In this document: piece by piece, positions 1 through 9,728 of the stretch | How the letters are laid out: the number at the start of each line of letters is the position of its first letter | How positions within the stretch are numbered: the first letter of the stretch is position 1 | Made by a program: the position numbers and the translations under genes | NCBI RefSeq assembly: GCF_947494875.1 | Contig: NZ_CANLWM010000005.1 | Coordinates: 124,001 to 188,000 of the forward strand | Source: an uncultured Williamsia sp. | Lineage (GTDB): Bacteria > Actinomycetota > Actinomycetes > Mycobacteriales > Mycobacteriaceae | Direction: 5' to 3' | DNA length: 64,000 nt | Notes under the pieces: generated by a model | Seen by the model: only the letters and a program-made list of their open reading frames with translations | What the model was told of the DNA's origin: nothing | Databases searched by the model: none

Positions 1-1
1 T

Positions 2-1195
2 CTCGTGGACTCCGCCTCCCGGCGCCGCCGCGAGGCGTCCCGGGCGGCCGCGGAGGCGGAACTGCTGACGACCTTCGCCGGGGCCGTGCTCTCCGGGACC
101 AGCCCGACCACCCTGTTGGAACTCGTGCGCGACACCTTCGGCCAGACGGCGGTCTCGGTGGTGCGTCTGGGTGGCTCGCTCCCGGTGGTCGAGAACGCGG
201 TGGGGACCGATCCCGCGGCGCGGCCCGGGGACGCCGACACCGTGTGCACCGTCGCGTCGGGGGAGTACGCCATGCTACTGCGCGGACCCGCACCGACCGG
301 CCGTGACCGTCGGGTGCTGACGGCGGTCGCCACGCAGGCGGCCGGCGTCGTCGAACGTCGTCGGCTCGCCGAGGCTGCGTCGGAGGCACGCGCGCTCGCC
401 GAGACCGACAAGCTCCGGCGCGCGCTGCTCTCGGCCGTCAGCCACGACCTGCGGACCCCGCTCGCGGCGGTGAAGGCCGCGGCGTCGAGCCTGCGCAGCA
501 CCGACGTGTCGTTCTCGCCGGAGGACACCGCCGAACTCCTCGCCACCATCGAGGAGTCGACCGACCACCTCACCGCCATCGTGGGCAACCTCCTCGACTC
601 GTCGCGTCTGGCCGCCGGCGTCGTGCGCCCGCAGATGCGGCACGTCTACCTCGGCGAGGTGGTCGGTCGTGTGCTCGTCGGGATGGCCAGCTACGCGACC
701 ACCGCCACCGAGCGGGTCCGGGTCGACGGCGGACACGTCCTGGTGTGGGCCGATCCCGTGCTGCTGGAACGGGTCCTGGCGAATCTCATCGACAACGCGC
801 TGCGGCACTCCGGCGACGCGACGGTGACGGTGCGGGCCGAACCGGACGAGCCGATCGGCGACGTCGACGACACGACGACGAGCGCGTCGCGGCGGGTCCG
901 GGTCCTCGTGGTCGACCACGGCATCGGCATCGACGAGGGTGACCGTGCGGCGGTGCTGGCGGCGTTCCACCGCCTCGGCGACCAGAACTCCAGTTCCGGT
1001 GTGGGGCTCGGGCTCTCGGTGGCGTCGGGGTTCACCGAGGCCATGGGCGGGCAGCTCGAGGTGGTCGAGACGCCGGGCGGTGGGTCGACGATGGTGGTGG
1101 ACCTGCCCGCCGACGCGACCACAGACGTGACCGACGGGACCGCCGCGTCCCGCGAGCGAGAGGAAGCCCACGGTGTCGCAGCCTCCGGCACCTGA
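2..1195 (+). CDS. kdpD: KdpD sensor histidine kinase, C-terminal part (5' end outside window)
   Basis: Membrane sensor kinase that, with KdpE, controls high-affinity potassium uptake. Only the C-terminal ~397 residues are present; the reading frame is open to the window edge, so this is a partial gene. A GAF-like stretch (about residues 20-120) is followed by the phospho-acceptor H-box with SHDLRTPLAAVK (His near residue 147), an N-box NLIDNALRHS (near 260) and ATP-lid glycines DHGIGID and GVGLGLS. This order is that of the KdpD cytoplasmic C-terminus. The 3' end overlaps kdpE by 23 bases, as expected for a two-component pair. The upstream USP and transmembrane segments, and any kdpFABC genes, cannot be seen. 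Confidence 0.9.
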   Translation, partial: LVDSASRRRREASRAAAEAELLTTFAGAVLSGTSPTTLLELVRDTFGQTAVSVVRLGGSLPVVENAVGTDPAARPGDADTVCTVASGEYAMLLRGPAPTGRDRRVLTAVATQAAGVVERRRLAEAASEARALAETDKLRRALLSAVSHDLRTPLAAVKAAASSLRSTDVSFSPEDTAELLATIEESTDHLTAIVGNLLDSSRLAAGVVRPQMRHVYLGEVVGRVLVGMASYATTATERVRVDGGHVLVWADPVLLERVLANLIDNALRHSGDATVTVRAEPDEPIGDVDDTTTSASRRVRVLVVDHGIGIDEGDRAAVLAAFHRLGDQNSSSGVGLGLSVASGFTEAMGGQLEVVETPGGGSTMVVDLPADATTDVTDGTAASREREEAHGVAASGT

Positions 1196-1880
1196 GCCCG
1201 TGCGCGTGCTCGTCGTCGACGACGAGCCGCAGATCCTGCGTGCCCTGCGGATCAATCTGCGGGCGAGGGGATTCGAGGTCACCACCGCGTCCACCGGCGC
1301 GGGTGCACTGCGCGCGGCGGCGCAGACCGACCCGCAGGTGGTGATCCTCGACCTCGGCCTGCCCGACATGGACGGCATGGCCGTGCTCTCCGGGCTGCGT
1401 GGCTGGACGACGGTGCCGGTGATCGTGCTCTCGGCGCGGGTGGACTCCGCCGACAAGGTCGACGCCCTCGACGCCGGCGCCGACGACTACGTCACGAAGC
1501 CGTTCGGCATGGAGGAGTTGCTGGCCCGGCTCCGGGCGGCGGTCCGTCGTGCCGAGGCACCCGCACCCGGGGTGGAGGTGCCCGTCGTCGACGCCGGGTC
1601 GTTCGTGGTGGATCTCACCGCGAAGATCGTCACGCGCGGCGGCGAACCCGTGCACCTGACGCCCACCGAGTGGGGTGTCCTGGAGATGCTGGTGCGCAAC
1701 GAGGGGAAGCTCGTCGGACAGCGGGAGCTGTTGCACGAGGTGTGGGGTCCGTCCTACCACTCCCAGACCCACTATCTCCGTGTGTATCTCGCCGGCCTGC
1801 GGCGCAAGCTCGAACCCGATCCCACCCACCCGCGCCACCTGTTGACCGAGGCGGGCATGGGCTATCGGTTCGTCCGCTGA
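1173..1880 (+). CDS. kdpE: KdpE response regulator
   Basis: DNA-binding partner of KdpD that activates potassium transporter genes. The receiver domain carries the acidic pair D16/D17, phospho-acceptor D60 in VILDLGLPDMDG and the conserved lysine K109 in VTKPFG. An OmpR/PhoB-type winged helix follows at residues ~130-235, with LTPTEWGVLEML and a C-terminal GMGYRFVR strand. Length (235 aa) is normal for the family. It starts with GTG inside the end of kdpD, implying translational coupling. The only uncertainty is which GTG is used. No operator could be assigned. Confidence 0.93.
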   Translation: MSQPPAPEPVRVLVVDDEPQILRALRINLRARGFEVTTASTGAGALRAAAQTDPQVVILDLGLPDMDGMAVLSGLRGWTTVPVIVLSARVDSADKVDALDAGADDYVTKPFGMEELLARLRAAVRRAEAPAPGVEVPVVDAGSFVVDLTAKIVTRGGEPVHLTPTEWGVLEMLVRNEGKLVGQRELLHEVWGPSYHSQTHYLRVYLAGLRRKLEPDPTHPRHLLTEAGMGYRFVR

Positions 1881-1939
1881 CAGCGCAGCCGAGCGGTGTG
1901 AGTGGAATCCGCGCCGCGCGGGCCGTGTTGACTGCTGGC

Positions 1940-2374
1940 ATGACCGCTGAGAACACCGCACCCGCCACCACCGAGCTCTGGGTGGAGCGGACCGGCACCC
2001 GCCGGTACGTCGGACACAGCTCGCGCGGGGCCTCCGTCGAGGTCGGTTCGGTCGACGTCGACGGCGTCTTCACCCCCGGCGAACTCCTGAAGATCGCCCT
2101 CGCCGCCTGCACCGGGATGAGCTCGGACGCCACGCTGGCCCGACGCCTCGGCGACGACTACGCCGCCACCGTCCGTGTGTCCGGCGACGCCGACCGAGAC
2201 AACGAGGTCTACCCACGCCTGCACGAGTCGCTCGAACTCGACCTCTCCGACCTCGACGCCGCCGCCCTGGACCGGCTGCTGACCGTCGTGCGCCGGTCGG
2301 TCGACGCCAGCTGTACCGTCGGCCGGACGCTGAAGGCAGGCACCGCGGTCGACCTCGACATCCCCACACCGTGA
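1940..2374 (+). CDS. OsmC/Ohr family peroxiredoxin-like protein
   Basis: Predicted thiol-dependent hydroperoxide-reducing protein of the OsmC fold, 144 aa. The two cysteines expected for the family are C57 in [10 protein letters not shown], at the start of the long central helix, and C125 in DASCTVGRT. The ATG at 1940 fits the family N-terminus; the frame is open further upstream but that extension lies inside kdpE and is not credible. It lies 59 bases after kdpE and its stop overlaps the acylphosphatase GTG by 4 bases. From memory it corresponds to Rv2923c in M. tuberculosis, where it also precedes acyP-smc-ftsY. Physiological substrate unknown. Confidence 0.85.
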   Translation: MTAENTAPATTELWVERTGTRRYVGHSSRGASVEVGSVDVDGVFTPGELLKIALAACTGMSSDATLARRLGDDYAATVRVSGDADRDNEVYPRLHESLELDLSDLDAAALDRLLTVVRRSVDASCTVGRTLKAGTAVDLDIPTP

Positions 2375-2658
2375 GCGCCCCCGCAGGCGCGGTCCGGCTG
2401 ACCGCCTGGGTCCACGGGCACGTCCAGGGCGTCGGGTTCCGGTGGTGGACACGCTCGCGGGCGTTGGAGCTCGGCCTCACCGGATACGCGGCCAACCAGG
2501 CGGACGGACGGGTGCTCGTCGCCGCGGAGGGCACGCCCGAGGCGACCGCACGGCTCCTCGAACTGCTGCGCGGCGGCGATACGCCCGGGCACGTCGACCT
2601 CGTCGTCGACGACACCGCCCCCGCGACGGGCGAGTTCAGCGGGTTCGTCGAGCGCTGA
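2371..2658 (+). CDS. acyP: Acylphosphatase
   Basis: Small cytosolic enzyme hydrolysing acyl phosphates, 95 aa. The family signature is clear: [10 protein letters not shown] with catalytic Arg24, and [17 protein letters not shown] with catalytic Asn42. The GTG start overlaps the preceding OsmC stop (GTGA). It is followed 65 bases later by smc, the usual mycobacterial neighbour. Length and motifs are complete and nothing looks degraded. Confidence 0.92.
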   Translation: MSAPAGAVRLTAWVHGHVQGVGFRWWTRSRALELGLTGYAANQADGRVLVAAEGTPEATARLLELLRGGDTPGHVDLVVDDTAPATGEFSGFVER

Positions 2659-2723
2659 CGAGAGCGGCCCGAGGCCGCGTCGCGTTCACCCGGTGGTCAC
2701 CGAGGCGATTACCCTCTACCCCC

Positions 2724-5700
2724 GTGCACCTCAAGAGCCTGACGTTGAAGGGATTCAAGTCCTTCGCGTCGGCCACCACCCTGCGCTTCGAGCCGGGGAT
2801 CACTTGTGTCGTCGGGCCGAACGGATCCGGCAAGTCGAACGTCGTCGACGCGCTCAGCTGGGTGATGGGGGAGCAGGGCGCGAAGGCGCTGCGCGGCGGG
2901 AAGATGGAGGACGTCATCTTCGCCGGCACGTCCGGCCGCGCACCCCTGGGCCGCGCCGAGGTCACCCTCACGATCGACAACGCCGACGGCGCGCTGCCCA
3001 TCGACTACTCCGAGGTGTCGGTGACGCGGCGCATGTTCCGCGACGGCGCCGGCGAGTACGAGATCAACGGCAGCACCTGTCGTCTCATGGACGTGCAAGA
3101 GCTGCTCAGCGACTCCGGTATCGGCCGCGAGATGCACGTCATCGTCGGGCAGGGACGGCTCTCGGCGATCCTCGAGTCCCGCCCCGAGGACCGGCGCGCG
3201 TTCATCGAGGAGGCAGCCGGGGTCCTCAAGCACCGCAAGCGCAAAGAGAAGGCCGTCCGCAAGCTCGAGTCCATGCAGGCCAACCTGGCCCGGCTCACCG
3301 ACCTCACCGACGAACTCCGCCGCCAGCTCAAACCGCTGGGTCGCCAGGCCGAGGTGGCGCGCCGCGCCGCCACCGTCCAGGCCGACCTGCGTGACGCGCG
3401 ACTGCGCCTCGCCGCCGACGACCTCGTCACGCTGCGGGCATCCCGTGCCGACCGCGACGCCGTCGAGGCGCAGATCCGCGAACGCTCCGACGCCGTCGCC
3501 GCCGCGCTCGACGCCGCGACGGCCGAGATGACCGGCCACGAGGAGCAGGTCGCCGCGATCGCACCCGCCGCGCAGGCGGCCGCGTCGAGCTGGTTCCGTC
3601 TGTCGGCGCTCGCCGAACGCATCGACGCGACGCGACGGGTGGCCGCGGAGCGCTCGAGGCACCTCGCCGAGCCGGTCGTCGTCGAGGCGGGACGCGACCC
3701 CGACGAACTCGACGCCGCGGCCGAGGCTGCCGCGGAGGACGAGGCCATCCGCACCGAGGCCGTCGAGGAGGCGCAGACCACGCTGGAGTCCGCGCGCGCC
3801 GCGCTGCAGGCCGCGGAGTCCGTCGCGAGCGAGGCCGAGCGCGCCCACATGGCCGCCGTTCGCGCCGTCGCCGACCGCCGCGAGGGACTCGTGCGGCTGG
3901 AGGGTCAGGTGACGACCCTGGCCGCGCGCGTGGAGTCGGCCGAGGCCGAGGACACGCGCCTGTCGGAGGCGATCGTGGAGGCCGCGCAGCGCGCCGATGA
4001 GGCGCAGCGTGAGTTCGACGCCGTGCAGGCGCGGGTCCCCGAACTCGACGCGACGGAGAAGGGCCTCGACGAGCACCACGAGCGGACCGTCGCCGCACTC
4101 GACGCGGCGAACGCCCGTGTCACCGAACTGCAGGCCGCCGAACGCGCCGCCGAACAGCAGGTCGCGTCGCTGACCGCGCGCATCGACGCGCTGTCGACCG
4201 GTCTGAGCCGGCGCGACGGTGGCGCGTGGCTGCTGTCGGAGTCCGACGACGGGCTCCGGGGCGCCCTCGCCGACGTGCTGCGGATCGAGCCCGGCTACGA
4301 GACGGCTGTCGCCGCCGCGCTCGGACCCGCCGAGGACGCCGTCGCCGCGACCGATCACCGTGCGGCCCACACCGCGCTGCGTCGACTGAAGGATGCCGAC
4401 GCGGGCCGGGCGGCGCTCGTCGTCGGCGGGCTCCCGCGGCACACGCCCGCCCGCACGATCACGCTGCCGGTCGGGGCGAGGTGGATCGCCGACCTCGTGC
4501 GCGCCCCCGACGACCTGCAAGGGGCGATGGACCTCGTCCTCGCCGCGACGGTGGTGGCCGACGACCTCGACGTCGCCACCCGGATCTCCCGCGACGCGGT
4601 CGACACCGGCGACCGTCTGCTCGTCGTCACCCGGGACGGCGACGTCGTGGGGCCCGGCTGGCTCAGCGGCGGCTCGGACCGGCGACCGTCGGCCCTGGAG
4701 CTGCAGGCCGAGATCGACTCCGCCGAGGCCGATCTCGTCATCTCCCGGCACCGGTGTGAGGAACTGTCCGCCGCGTTGTCGGGGGCTCTGGCCGAGCAGG
4801 AGGCCCGGCGGCGTGCCGCCGACGACGCGGTCACCGCGTTGCACGAGTCCGACGCCGCCGTCGGTGCGGTGTACGAGCAACTGGCCCGCCTCGGACAGGC
4901 CGTGCGTGCCGCACACGGCGAGGCCGAGCGCCTCTCGGTGCGACGCGCGGCGGTCGAGTCGAACCGCGCGACCGCCGTCGCCGAACTCGCCGAGATGGAG
5001 CGCCGTCTGCAGGCCGCGCGCGTCGACCCCGACGACCACGTCAGCGACACCGGTGCCGACGCCGAACGTGCGGCAGCGGCGGCCGCGGTCGCCGACGCCC
5101 GGGCGGAGGAGACCGACGCGCGACTGTCCCTGCGCACGGCCGAGGAGCGTCTCGCGTCGATCCGCGGCCGGGCCGACCAACTGCGCCGCTCGGCGGCCGC
5201 GGAACGCGAGTCCCGCGCCCGCGCCGAACGTCAGAACGCCGCGCGAGCGCGCGCCGCGGAGGTGGCCGCCGCGGTGGTCGCGGCCTGCGACGCGATCGAC
5301 GGGCGGCTGCGCGGATCGGTGGCGACCGCCCAGGACATCCGCGACCGTCTCGAGTCGGCGCGCACGCAGCGGTCGACGCAGCTCGACGTCGCCCGGCGCC
5401 GCGTCGCGGAGCTCACCGCGGAGCTGGCCGGACTCCGCGAGGAACTCCACGCCGACGAGGTCGCCGGCGCGCAGCTGGCGCTGCGGGTGGAACAGCTCGA
5501 GGCGCAGATCATGGAGACGTGGTCCATCGGACCCGACGACCTCGTTGCCGAGTACGGGCCCGACGTGCCGCTGCCGCCCACCGCGCTCGAGATGGCCGAG
5601 TACGAGCAGGCGAAGGAGCGCGGCGAGATCGTCGTCGCCCCGTCACCCATGCCGTACGACCGGGCGTCGCAGGAACGACGGGCGAAGACCGCGCAGAAGG

Positions 5701-6332
5701 ACCTGACCGCGCTGGGCAAGGTGAACCCGCTCGCGCTCGAGGAGTTCGCCGCGCTCGAGGAGCGCTACACCTTCCTCTCCACGCAGCTCGAGGACGTGCG
5801 CAGCGCCCGACGTGACCTCCTCGACGTCGTCGCCGACGTCGACGAGACGATCCTGCGCGTCTTCACCGAGGCCTACGCCGACGTGGAGCGCGAGTTCGTC
5901 GAGGTGTTCGCGACGCTGTTCCCCGGCGGCGAGGGCCGGTTGATCCTCACCGACCCGGGCGACATGCTCACCACCGGCATCGAGGTGGAGGCGCGGCCCC
6001 CGGGCAAGAAGGTCAAGCGCCTGTCGCTGCTGTCCGGTGGCGAGAAGTCGCTCACCGCGATCGCGATGCTGGTGGCGATCTTCCGGGCGCGCCCGTCGCC
6101 GTTCTACGTCATGGACGAGGTCGAGGCCGCACTCGACGACACGAACCTGCGGCGCCTGATCCGGTTGTTCGAGCAGCTCCGCGAACGGTCGCAGCTGATC
6201 GTCATCACCCATCAGAAGCCGACGATGGAGATCGCCGACGCGCTCTACGGCGTCAGCATGCAGGGCGACGGCATCACCACGGTGATCTCCCAGCGCCTGC
6301 GCGGCGTCGAGACGGGCGCCGCGGCCCGCTGA
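2724..6332 (+). CDS. smc: Chromosome segregation ATPase SMC
   Basis: Condensin ATPase, 1202 aa. Walker [10 protein letters not shown] lies near residue 32. It is followed by a long charged coiled coil (~170-500), a central hinge (~510-640, around [18 protein letters not shown]), a second coiled coil, then the C-terminal head with signature [12 protein letters not shown] and Walker [17 protein letters not shown] at 2724 begins [14 protein letters not shown], the standard SMC N-terminus; the longer open frame upstream is rejected. A TACCCT hexamer ends 8 bases before the GTG, so a leaderless transcript is possible. ftsY follows after 35 bases. Confidence 0.97.
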   Translation: MHLKSLTLKGFKSFASATTLRFEPGITCVVGPNGSGKSNVVDALSWVMGEQGAKALRGGKMEDVIFAGTSGRAPLGRAEVTLTIDNADGALPIDYSEVSVTRRMFRDGAGEYEINGSTCRLMDVQELLSDSGIGREMHVIVGQGRLSAILESRPEDRRAFIEEAAGVLKHRKRKEKAVRKLESMQANLARLTDLTDELRRQLKPLGRQAEVARRAATVQADLRDARLRLAADDLVTLRASRADRDAVEAQIRERSDAVAAALDAATAEMTGHEEQVAAIAPAAQAAASSWFRLSALAERIDATRRVAAERSRHLAEPVVVEAGRDPDELDAAAEAAAEDEAIRTEAVEEAQTTLESARAALQAAESVASEAERAHMAAVRAVADRREGLVRLEGQVTTLAARVESAEAEDTRLSEAIVEAAQRADEAQREFDAVQARVPELDATEKGLDEHHERTVAALDAANARVTELQAAERAAEQQVASLTARIDALSTGLSRRDGGAWLLSESDDGLRGALADVLRIEPGYETAVAAALGPAEDAVAATDHRAAHTALRRLKDADAGRAALVVGGLPRHTPARTITLPVGARWIADLVRAPDDLQGAMDLVLAATVVADDLDVATRISRDAVDTGDRLLVVTRDGDVVGPGWLSGGSDRRPSALELQAEIDSAEADLVISRHRCEELSAALSGALAEQEARRRAADDAVTALHESDAAVGAVYEQLARLGQAVRAAHGEAERLSVRRAAVESNRATAVAELAEMERRLQAARVDPDDHVSDTGADAERAAAAAAVADARAEETDARLSLRTAEERLASIRGRADQLRRSAAAERESRARAERQNAARARAAEVAAAVVAACDAIDGRLRGSVATAQDIRDRLESARTQRSTQLDVARRRVAELTAELAGLREELHADEVAGAQLALRVEQLEAQIMETWSIGPDDLVAEYGPDVPLPPTALEMAEYEQAKERGEIVVAPSPMPYDRASQERRAKTAQKDLTALGKVNPLALEEFAALEERYTFLSTQLEDVRSARRDLLDVVADVDETILRVFTEAYADVEREFVEVFATLFPGGEGRLILTDPGDMLTTGIEVEARPPGKKVKRLSLLSGGEKSLTAIAMLVAIFRARPSPFYVMDEVEAALDDTNLRRLIRLFEQLRERSQLIVITHQKPTMEIADALYGVSMQGDGITTVISQRLRGVETGAAAR

Positions 6333-6367
6333 CGCCGCCCACCCGTCGCGGTTGACACAATGATCCG

Positions 6368-7765
6368 GTGAGCACCGAACTGATCGTCGTCATCGCCGTC
6401 GCGGTCGTCGCGGTCCTGCTGATCGCCCTCGTCGTCGGTCTGGTGATCGGCCGTCGACGCCGTGTGTCGCTGCGCGAACCCGACACCGACACCACGCCGC
6501 GCGAGGTCGACCGGTCGGGCTCGTACCAGGCCGGCGGCGGGTTCTCGTTCACCCAGGGCGGCGACACGGCGACCGCCGACCCGCCCGTCCTGCCCGAACG
6601 CACCGACACCGACGGTCAGCCCCGCGTCGGGGACGACGCGTCGGTCCCGCGGGACGCGCCGAAGCGATCGTTCACCGAACTGTCCCTGCCGGACGTCGAC
6701 GTCCCCGTCGACGACACCCCGCCCGTCACGCAACCGGTGCCGGAGACACCGCCGGTGGTGGAGCGTCCGTCGGCCCCCGACGAGGTCGTCGTCCCCGACG
6801 ACGCGGCGACGCTCGACGAGCGGATCCCGCAGCGCGACGTCATCGAGCCGGTCGAGGGCCGCCTCACCCGCCTGCGCGGACGGCTCGCGCGGTCGCAGTC
6901 GACGCTCGGCAAGGGCGTCCTCGGGCTGCTCGGCGGTGGTGACCTCGACGAGGAGTCGTGGGAGGAGGTCGAGGACCTCCTGCTCTCGGCCGACCTCGGC
7001 TCGGCGACCACCACGGCCATCGTGGAGCGCCTGCGCACCGGGCTCGCCGAGTCGTCGGTGCGGACCGCAGCCGGGGCGCGTGAGGTGTTGCGCACCGTCC
7101 TCGTCGACGAGCTCCTGCCCGACATGGACCGGTCCATCCGCGCGCTGCCGCACGCCGGGACCCCGGCCGTGCTGCTCGTCGTCGGCGTGAACGGCACCGG
7201 CAAGACCACGACGGTCGGCAAGCTGGCGCGTGTGCTCGTCGCCGACGGCCGGCGGGTCCTGCTCGGCGCCGCGGACACGTTCCGCGCGGCCGCCGCCGAC
7301 CAGTTGCAGACCTGGGGGGAGCGCGTCGGCGCGACCACCGTGCGCGGCAAGGAGGGCGCCGACCCGGCGTCGGTCGCCTTCGAGGCCGTCGCGAGCGGCG
7401 TCGCCGACGGCGTCGACGTGGTCGTCGTCGACACCGCCGGCCGATTGCACACCAAGACCGGACTCATGGACGAGCTCGGCAAGGTCAAGCGCGTGGTGGA
7501 GAAGAAGGCCACCGTCGACGAGGTGCTGCTGGTCCTCGACGCCACCACCGGTCAGAACGGACTCACCCAGGCCAAGGTGTTCGGAGACGTCGTCGACATC
7601 AGCGGCGTGGTGCTGACCAAGCTCGACGGCACCGCGAAGGGCGGCATCGTGTTCCGGGTGCAGCGCGAGCTCGGCGTGCCGGTGAAACTGGTCGGACTGG
7701 GGGAGGGCGCCGACGATCTGGCGCCGTTCGAGCCCGCCGCGTTCGTCGACGCGCTGCTCGGCTGA
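6368..7765 (+). CDS. ftsY: Signal recognition particle receptor FtsY
   Basis: SRP receptor GTPase that docks ribosome-nascent chains at the membrane; 465 aa. The protein opens with a hydrophobic segment (residues ~4-28), typical of actinobacterial FtsY, then an acidic/proline-rich linker (~30-160). The N domain and GTPase G domain follow: GVNGTGKTTTVGKLA (G1), DTFRAAA, DTAGRLHT (G3) and TKLDGTAKGG (G4). GTG 6368 is chosen because it gives the N-terminal anchor. Its partner Ffh is encoded at 12322. A weak CACAAT hexamer ends 6 bases before the start. Confidence 0.96.
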   Translation: MSTELIVVIAVAVVAVLLIALVVGLVIGRRRRVSLREPDTDTTPREVDRSGSYQAGGGFSFTQGGDTATADPPVLPERTDTDGQPRVGDDASVPRDAPKRSFTELSLPDVDVPVDDTPPVTQPVPETPPVVERPSAPDEVVVPDDAATLDERIPQRDVIEPVEGRLTRLRGRLARSQSTLGKGVLGLLGGGDLDEESWEEVEDLLLSADLGSATTTAIVERLRTGLAESSVRTAAGAREVLRTVLVDELLPDMDRSIRALPHAGTPAVLLVVGVNGTGKTTTVGKLARVLVADGRRVLLGAADTFRAAAADQLQTWGERVGATTVRGKEGADPASVAFEAVASGVADGVDVVVVDTAGRLHTKTGLMDELGKVKRVVEKKATVDEVLLVLDATTGQNGLTQAKVFGDVVDISGVVLTKLDGTAKGGIVFRVQRELGVPVKLVGLGEGADDLAPFEPAAFVDALLG

Positions 7766-7850
7766 CGTCGGCCGACCACAGCGTGCTTAGCCGCACAAAC
7801 GTGTTCGTGACCTGCGGCGATACACGGACGAAATCTGCGCGGCCGTTCCG

Positions 7851-7888
7851 TTCACACTCGCGAAACATGGCATAGCCACCACCGAAAC
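7851..7888 (+). promoter_or_regulatory. Predicted GlnR operator upstream of amtB
   Basis: Four half-sites spaced by exactly 6 bases: TTCAC (7851-7855), GAAAC (7862-7866), TAGCC (7873-7877) and GAAAC (7884-7888). The actinobacterial GlnR consensus is repeated gTnAC-n6-GaAAC. Both GAAAC half-sites are perfect, the first TnAC half-site matches at 4 of 5 positions and the third is degenerate. The position, 79 bases before the amtB start, suits activation of amtB-glnK-glnD under nitrogen limitation. Assignment to GlnR is by motif only. Confidence 0.75.
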
Positions 7889-7966
7889 ATGCGGATAGCA
7901 ACCTCCATGCAGATCGAAGCCGGATGACCCGCCTCGGGACACCCGGTGTGACACGAGGAGGAATTG

Positions 7967-9707
<1,741 letters not shown>

Positions 9708-9708
9708 G

Positions 9709-9728
9709 CGGCACAGACACCTGTGCCG
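9709..9728 (+). promoter_or_regulatory. Hairpin overlapping glnD start codon
   Basis: CGGCACAG (9709-9716), loop ACAC, CTGTGCCG (9721-9728): a perfect 8-bp stem immediately after the glnK stop. The GTG proposed as the glnD start (9723-9725) is inside the 3' arm. It could reduce translation or read-through from abundant amtB-glnK mRNA into glnD. Function is inferred from position only. Confidence 0.5.

Noticed and set aside
5-1195. Treating the GTG at position 5 as the true kdpD start
   Set aside because: The frame is open to the window edge and a KdpD lacking its USP and membrane domains would be abnormal; called partial instead.
2709-5450. 913-codon minus-strand open frame
   Set aside because: Antisense to smc, repetitive Gly/Arg/Asp composition, no motif; shadow frame.
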